From NCBI GenBank assembly GCA_900556195.1, contig USOJ01000003.1:1-17053 (forward strand): a stretch of 17,053 bases of DNA, written 5' to 3'. The notes under the pieces are model-generated. The model made no database searches. It was not told the origin of the DNA and saw nothing but the letters and a program-made list of their open reading frames with translations. The first letter of the stretch is position 1. Every line of letters begins with the position of its first letter. Shown here piece after piece: positions 14,453 to 17,053 of the stretch. The stretch comes from an uncultured Eubacteriales bacterium (GTDB lineage Bacteria; Bacillota; Clostridia; Christensenellales; Borkfalkiaceae). The position numbers were made by a program, and so were the translations under genes.

Positions 14453-16552
14453 ATGAGCGAAAACAAGATACTCGATACGATGTGGGATGATAACCCGATA
14501 GACATCACGCAGGAAGCGAATTTTATATGGAGCATTGCCAACAAGTTGCGCGGCTCGTATATGCCCGATAAATACGGCGACGTCGTAATTCCTATGACGA
14601 TTCTGCGCCGTTTCGAGTGTGCGCTTGAAGCCACAAAGCAGGCGGTGTTAAAAGCCTATCAGTCAAACCCGAATTACCCGTCGAAAGCACTTTGTAAAAT
14701 CGCGGGGTTTTCGTTCTATAACACGAGCGAGTACGACTTAAAAGAACTTTGCAACGATTCCAAGCATATTGCGGCGAACTTCAAAAATTATATCAGCGGT
14801 TTTTCGGCTAACGTAAAGGACATTTTTGCCGAACTTGAAATGGACAAGCATATCGACAAAATGGAAAAAGACGGCTGTCTGTATTCCGTTGTCGAGGCGT
14901 TTTCCGTGCTTGACCTGTCCATAAAAACTTACGACAGTATCAAGATGGGCTACATTTTTGAAAACCTGATCGGCAGATTTTATCAGAACGTGGACGCCGG
15001 ACAATTTTACACGGGCAGAGATATTATCAAGATGCTCGTAGAAATTTTAATGGCGGAAGGGTGCGACGATATTTTTGAACCGCACAAAGTCATTACTATT
15101 CTCGACCAAGCCTGCGGAACGGGCGGTATGCTTTCCACGGCGTATACCTACATAAAGCATTATAACCCGACGGCGGAAGTCAAACTGTTCGGGCAGGAAT
15201 TTATGGGGCAGTCTTACGCGGTAGGGCTTGCCGAAATGCTCATCAAAAATCAGGACTCGGATAATTTCCGTCACGTCGATACGTTCAAAACCGATTGCTT
15301 TGCCGATACGAAAATGCGTTTCGTCATCGAAAACCCGCCGTTCGGTACGCCGTGGTCGGGTAAAGACGCAAAGGACGGACAGGAACAAGCCGTGCGCGAC
15401 GAATACGCCAAAGGCGAAACGGGCAGATGGGGACACGGACTTCCGAGCGGTGGCGACTCGCAAATGATTTTCTTGCAGTCTGCCGTGGATAAAATGGACG
15501 ATTTCTGCGGCAGAGCGGCGATTATCGAAAACGGCTCGCCGCTGTTTAACGGCGATACCGCTTCGGGTGAAAGTCAGATTCGCCGTTGGCTTTTGGAAAG
15601 CGACCTTATTGAAGCGATAATCGCTCTACCGACCGACTTGTTTTACAATACGGGCATTCAGACCTACGTTTGGATTCTCTCGAAAAATAAGGAAAAAAAG
15701 CGCAAAGGCAAAATACAACTCATCAACGCCGCCGAGATTTACCATAAACTGCGTAAAGCCGTCGGCAACAAGAAAAACGAAATTACGAGAGAGGACAGAA
15801 AGAGAATTACACACCTTTACGCCGATTTTGTGCCGAGCGACCTTTGCAAGATTTACGATAACACGGAGTTCCTTTACAAGGAATATGCCGTTATGCAACC
15901 GCTTCAACGCAGTTACGCTATCACGGAAGAACGGATCGAACAAATGTTGATGAAAGGCGCGCTGTCGGGTGTTTACGACGAAGCGAAGATTGCCGACTAT
16001 GAAAGTCAGGGTGTTGCGCTTGCCGATAAAGATAAGAAAAAATACGAAGAAATGCTTGAAAGAAAGCCGTTATACGGGGATATTCTGCAAACGCTGAAAG
16101 AGCATATCTCGGACAAGGTGTATAAAGAACCGGAAAGTTTCATCAAGTACCTTTCGGGAATTTTGTCGTGCGATAAAAAACTGACAGAGCGTATCGCGGA
16201 CGGGCTTTCCGAGATGGACAAAACGGCGGAAATTCAGCGTGATAAAAAGGGCAATATCATTTACGACAAAGAAACGCGCGACACCGAAATCGTGAAATAT
16301 ACCGAGGATATAGAAACCTATATGGCGCGTGAAGTATTGCCTTACGTTCCGGACGCGAAATGGTTTTGGGAAGAAAATCTCGGAGCGAAAAAGCCCGTAA
16401 TTAAAATCGGCGCGGAAATACCGTTTACAAGATATTTCTATAAATACACTGAGCCCGAAAAGAGCGAAGTGTTGGAAGAAAAATTCCTAACGCTTGAAAA
16501 GAGCGTGAGCGAAAGAATTAAAAACTTGTTTGGGGGAAAGGGAAATGAATAA
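14453..16552 (+). CDS. hsdM: Type I restriction-modification system methyltransferase subunit
   Basis: DNA N6-adenine methyltransferase (modification) subunit of a type I restriction-modification complex; with a specificity subunit it would methylate host sites using S-adenosylmethionine. The 699-residue protein has an HsdM N-terminal helical domain (about 20-165, with FIWSIANKLRG and DVVIPMTILRRFE), then YQNVDAGQFYTGR near 185. Next come the SAM-binding motif I, DQACGTGGM, at 218-226 and the catalytic NPPF at 294-297, with GLPSGGDSQMIFLQ further on. The methylase core ends near 430, so the protein is longer than the usual 500-540; the extra 180 or so C-terminal residues are charged and helical. 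AGGAG at 14438-14442 precedes the ATG by ten bases. The last eight bases overlap the next gene. No hsdS or hsdR is visible before the window ends. Confidence 0.95.
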   Translation: MSENKILDTMWDDNPIDITQEANFIWSIANKLRGSYMPDKYGDVVIPMTILRRFECALEATKQAVLKAYQSNPNYPSKALCKIAGFSFYNTSEYDLKELCNDSKHIAANFKNYISGFSANVKDIFAELEMDKHIDKMEKDGCLYSVVEAFSVLDLSIKTYDSIKMGYIFENLIGRFYQNVDAGQFYTGRDIIKMLVEILMAEGCDDIFEPHKVITILDQACGTGGMLSTAYTYIKHYNPTAEVKLFGQEFMGQSYAVGLAEMLIKNQDSDNFRHVDTFKTDCFADTKMRFVIENPPFGTPWSGKDAKDGQEQAVRDEYAKGETGRWGHGLPSGGDSQMIFLQSAVDKMDDFCGRAAIIENGSPLFNGDTASGESQIRRWLLESDLIEAIIALPTDLFYNTGIQTYVWILSKNKEKKRKGKIQLINAAEIYHKLRKAVGNKKNEITREDRKRITHLYADFVPSDLCKIYDNTEFLYKEYAVMQPLQRSYAITEERIEQMLMKGALSGVYDEAKIADYESQGVALADKDKKKYEEMLERKPLYGDILQTLKEHISDKVYKEPESFIKYLSGILSCDKKLTERIADGLSEMDKTAEIQRDKKGNIIYDKETRDTEIVKYTEDIETYMAREVLPYVPDAKWFWEENLGAKKPVIKIGAEIPFTRYFYKYTEPEKSEVLEEKFLTLEKSVSERIKNLFGGKGNE

Positions 16553-17053
16553 TGATCAAAGAAAATCAATGATAAACGTTAGAAGTTGTTTTAGCGAGTC
16601 TATTGGAGAGTATAAATGTGCAATGGAAATGCAATATGATGACTTTGATAGTAGGACAAGGACTCTAATCAGTAATAAACTCTATGAAATTCTAGAATTT
16701 TATATGGACGGAAAATCTAGTTTTTTCTGTCCTGGTATCGGATCAAGCGACACCTTGAAAGAACGTTTTTGTAAAGCATTACTTTCAGATGTCTTCAACC
16801 AAAGCACTGTGCTAGAATATGGCTATTCGTTTGATTGGAGAAGAGTTTTTACGCGCATTCAAATGGTTATAAGAAATGCCCCATTCAACGAAGTGCTTGA
16901 TGTTTTATGGTACATAAACGATTGGATTGGAAAAAGCTATTATTCATATACCACTTATTTTAGCGAAGAGTTTAATAAGCTTTTTGAAACAGAATATGTC
17001 GGATATAGGTTTGTGGATGGGAAAATTGTTGCCATAACAGATAAATGTGAAAT
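16545..17053 (+). CDS. AbiJ_NTD4-like abortive-infection protein, 3' partial
   Basis: An open frame runs from the ATG at 16545 to the right edge (169 codons, no stop) and overlaps the end of hsdM by eight bases, with GGGGG at 16532-16536 as ribosome binding site. The N-terminus (VRSCFSESIGEYK ... MQYDDFDSRTRTLISNKLYEIL) and the later YVGYRFVDGKIVAITD closely resemble what I remember of proteins with the AbiJ N-terminal domain 4, a family linked to abortive-infection phage defence. The gene is clearly more A+T rich than its neighbours (about 34% G+C by hand count over 16561-16800) and uses codons such as AGT, CTA, ATA and AGG that are rarer upstream, pointing to separate acquisition. The C-terminal effector part lies outside the window, so the mechanism cannot be judged. 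It sits inside the restriction-modification operon. Confidence 0.6.
   Translation, partial: MNNDQRKSMINVRSCFSESIGEYKCAMEMQYDDFDSRTRTLISNKLYEILEFYMDGKSSFFCPGIGSSDTLKERFCKALLSDVFNQSTVLEYGYSFDWRRVFTRIQMVIRNAPFNEVLDVLWYINDWIGKSYYSYTTYFSEEFNKLFETEYVGYRFVDGKIVAITDKCE

Overview
The window looks like Bacillota, most likely an uncultured gut-type member of the class Clostridia. The evidence is strong purine-rich AGGAG/GGGGG ribosome binding sites, Gram-positive style lipoprotein signals (LTAC, LTGC), a CUT1-type sugar ABC transporter operon with no ATPase gene of its own, and many large surface proteins built from Ig-like, Big_2 and InlB-type repeats. The genus is inference only. All recognised genes lie on the + strand. 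No rRNA, tRNA, CRISPR array, insertion sequence or replication origin was seen.

Region 1 (2-10717) is a tightly packed run of six genes that reads as one operon: a sugar-type solute-binding protein (5' end outside the window), two ABC permeases, a 1010-residue secreted beta-sandwich protein of unknown function, a DUF4838 lipoprotein, and a Big_2/GLUG-like lipoprotein. Gaps are 3 to 13 bases. The simplest reading is a surface module that binds or trims a complex glycan and imports the product. The energising ATPase would be supplied from elsewhere, as is common for such importers in this phylum. The substrate cannot be read from the sequence.

Region 2 (10718-11161) is a 444-base non-coding stretch with three strong hairpins, a short coding-like remnant, and a candidate promoter.

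Region 3 (11162-14136) is a two-gene unit. It encodes a secreted tyrosine-phosphatase-like protein (HCX5R active site) with a fibronectin-III-like N-terminal part, and a cell-surface protein with Ig-like and InlB-type repeats ending in a Gly-Cys-Ser-Ser/hydrophobic/basic tail that resembles a C-terminal sorting signal. The unit is bracketed by two nearly identical 40-41 base hairpin terminators.

Region 4 (14137-17053) begins with a 316-base spacer holding the second terminator copy and one or two promoters. It then carries hsdM (type I restriction-modification methylase) overlapped by the 5' part of an A+T-rich gene that resembles the AbiJ_NTD4 abortive-infection family. This is the edge of a defence island; hsdS and hsdR, if present, lie beyond the right end.
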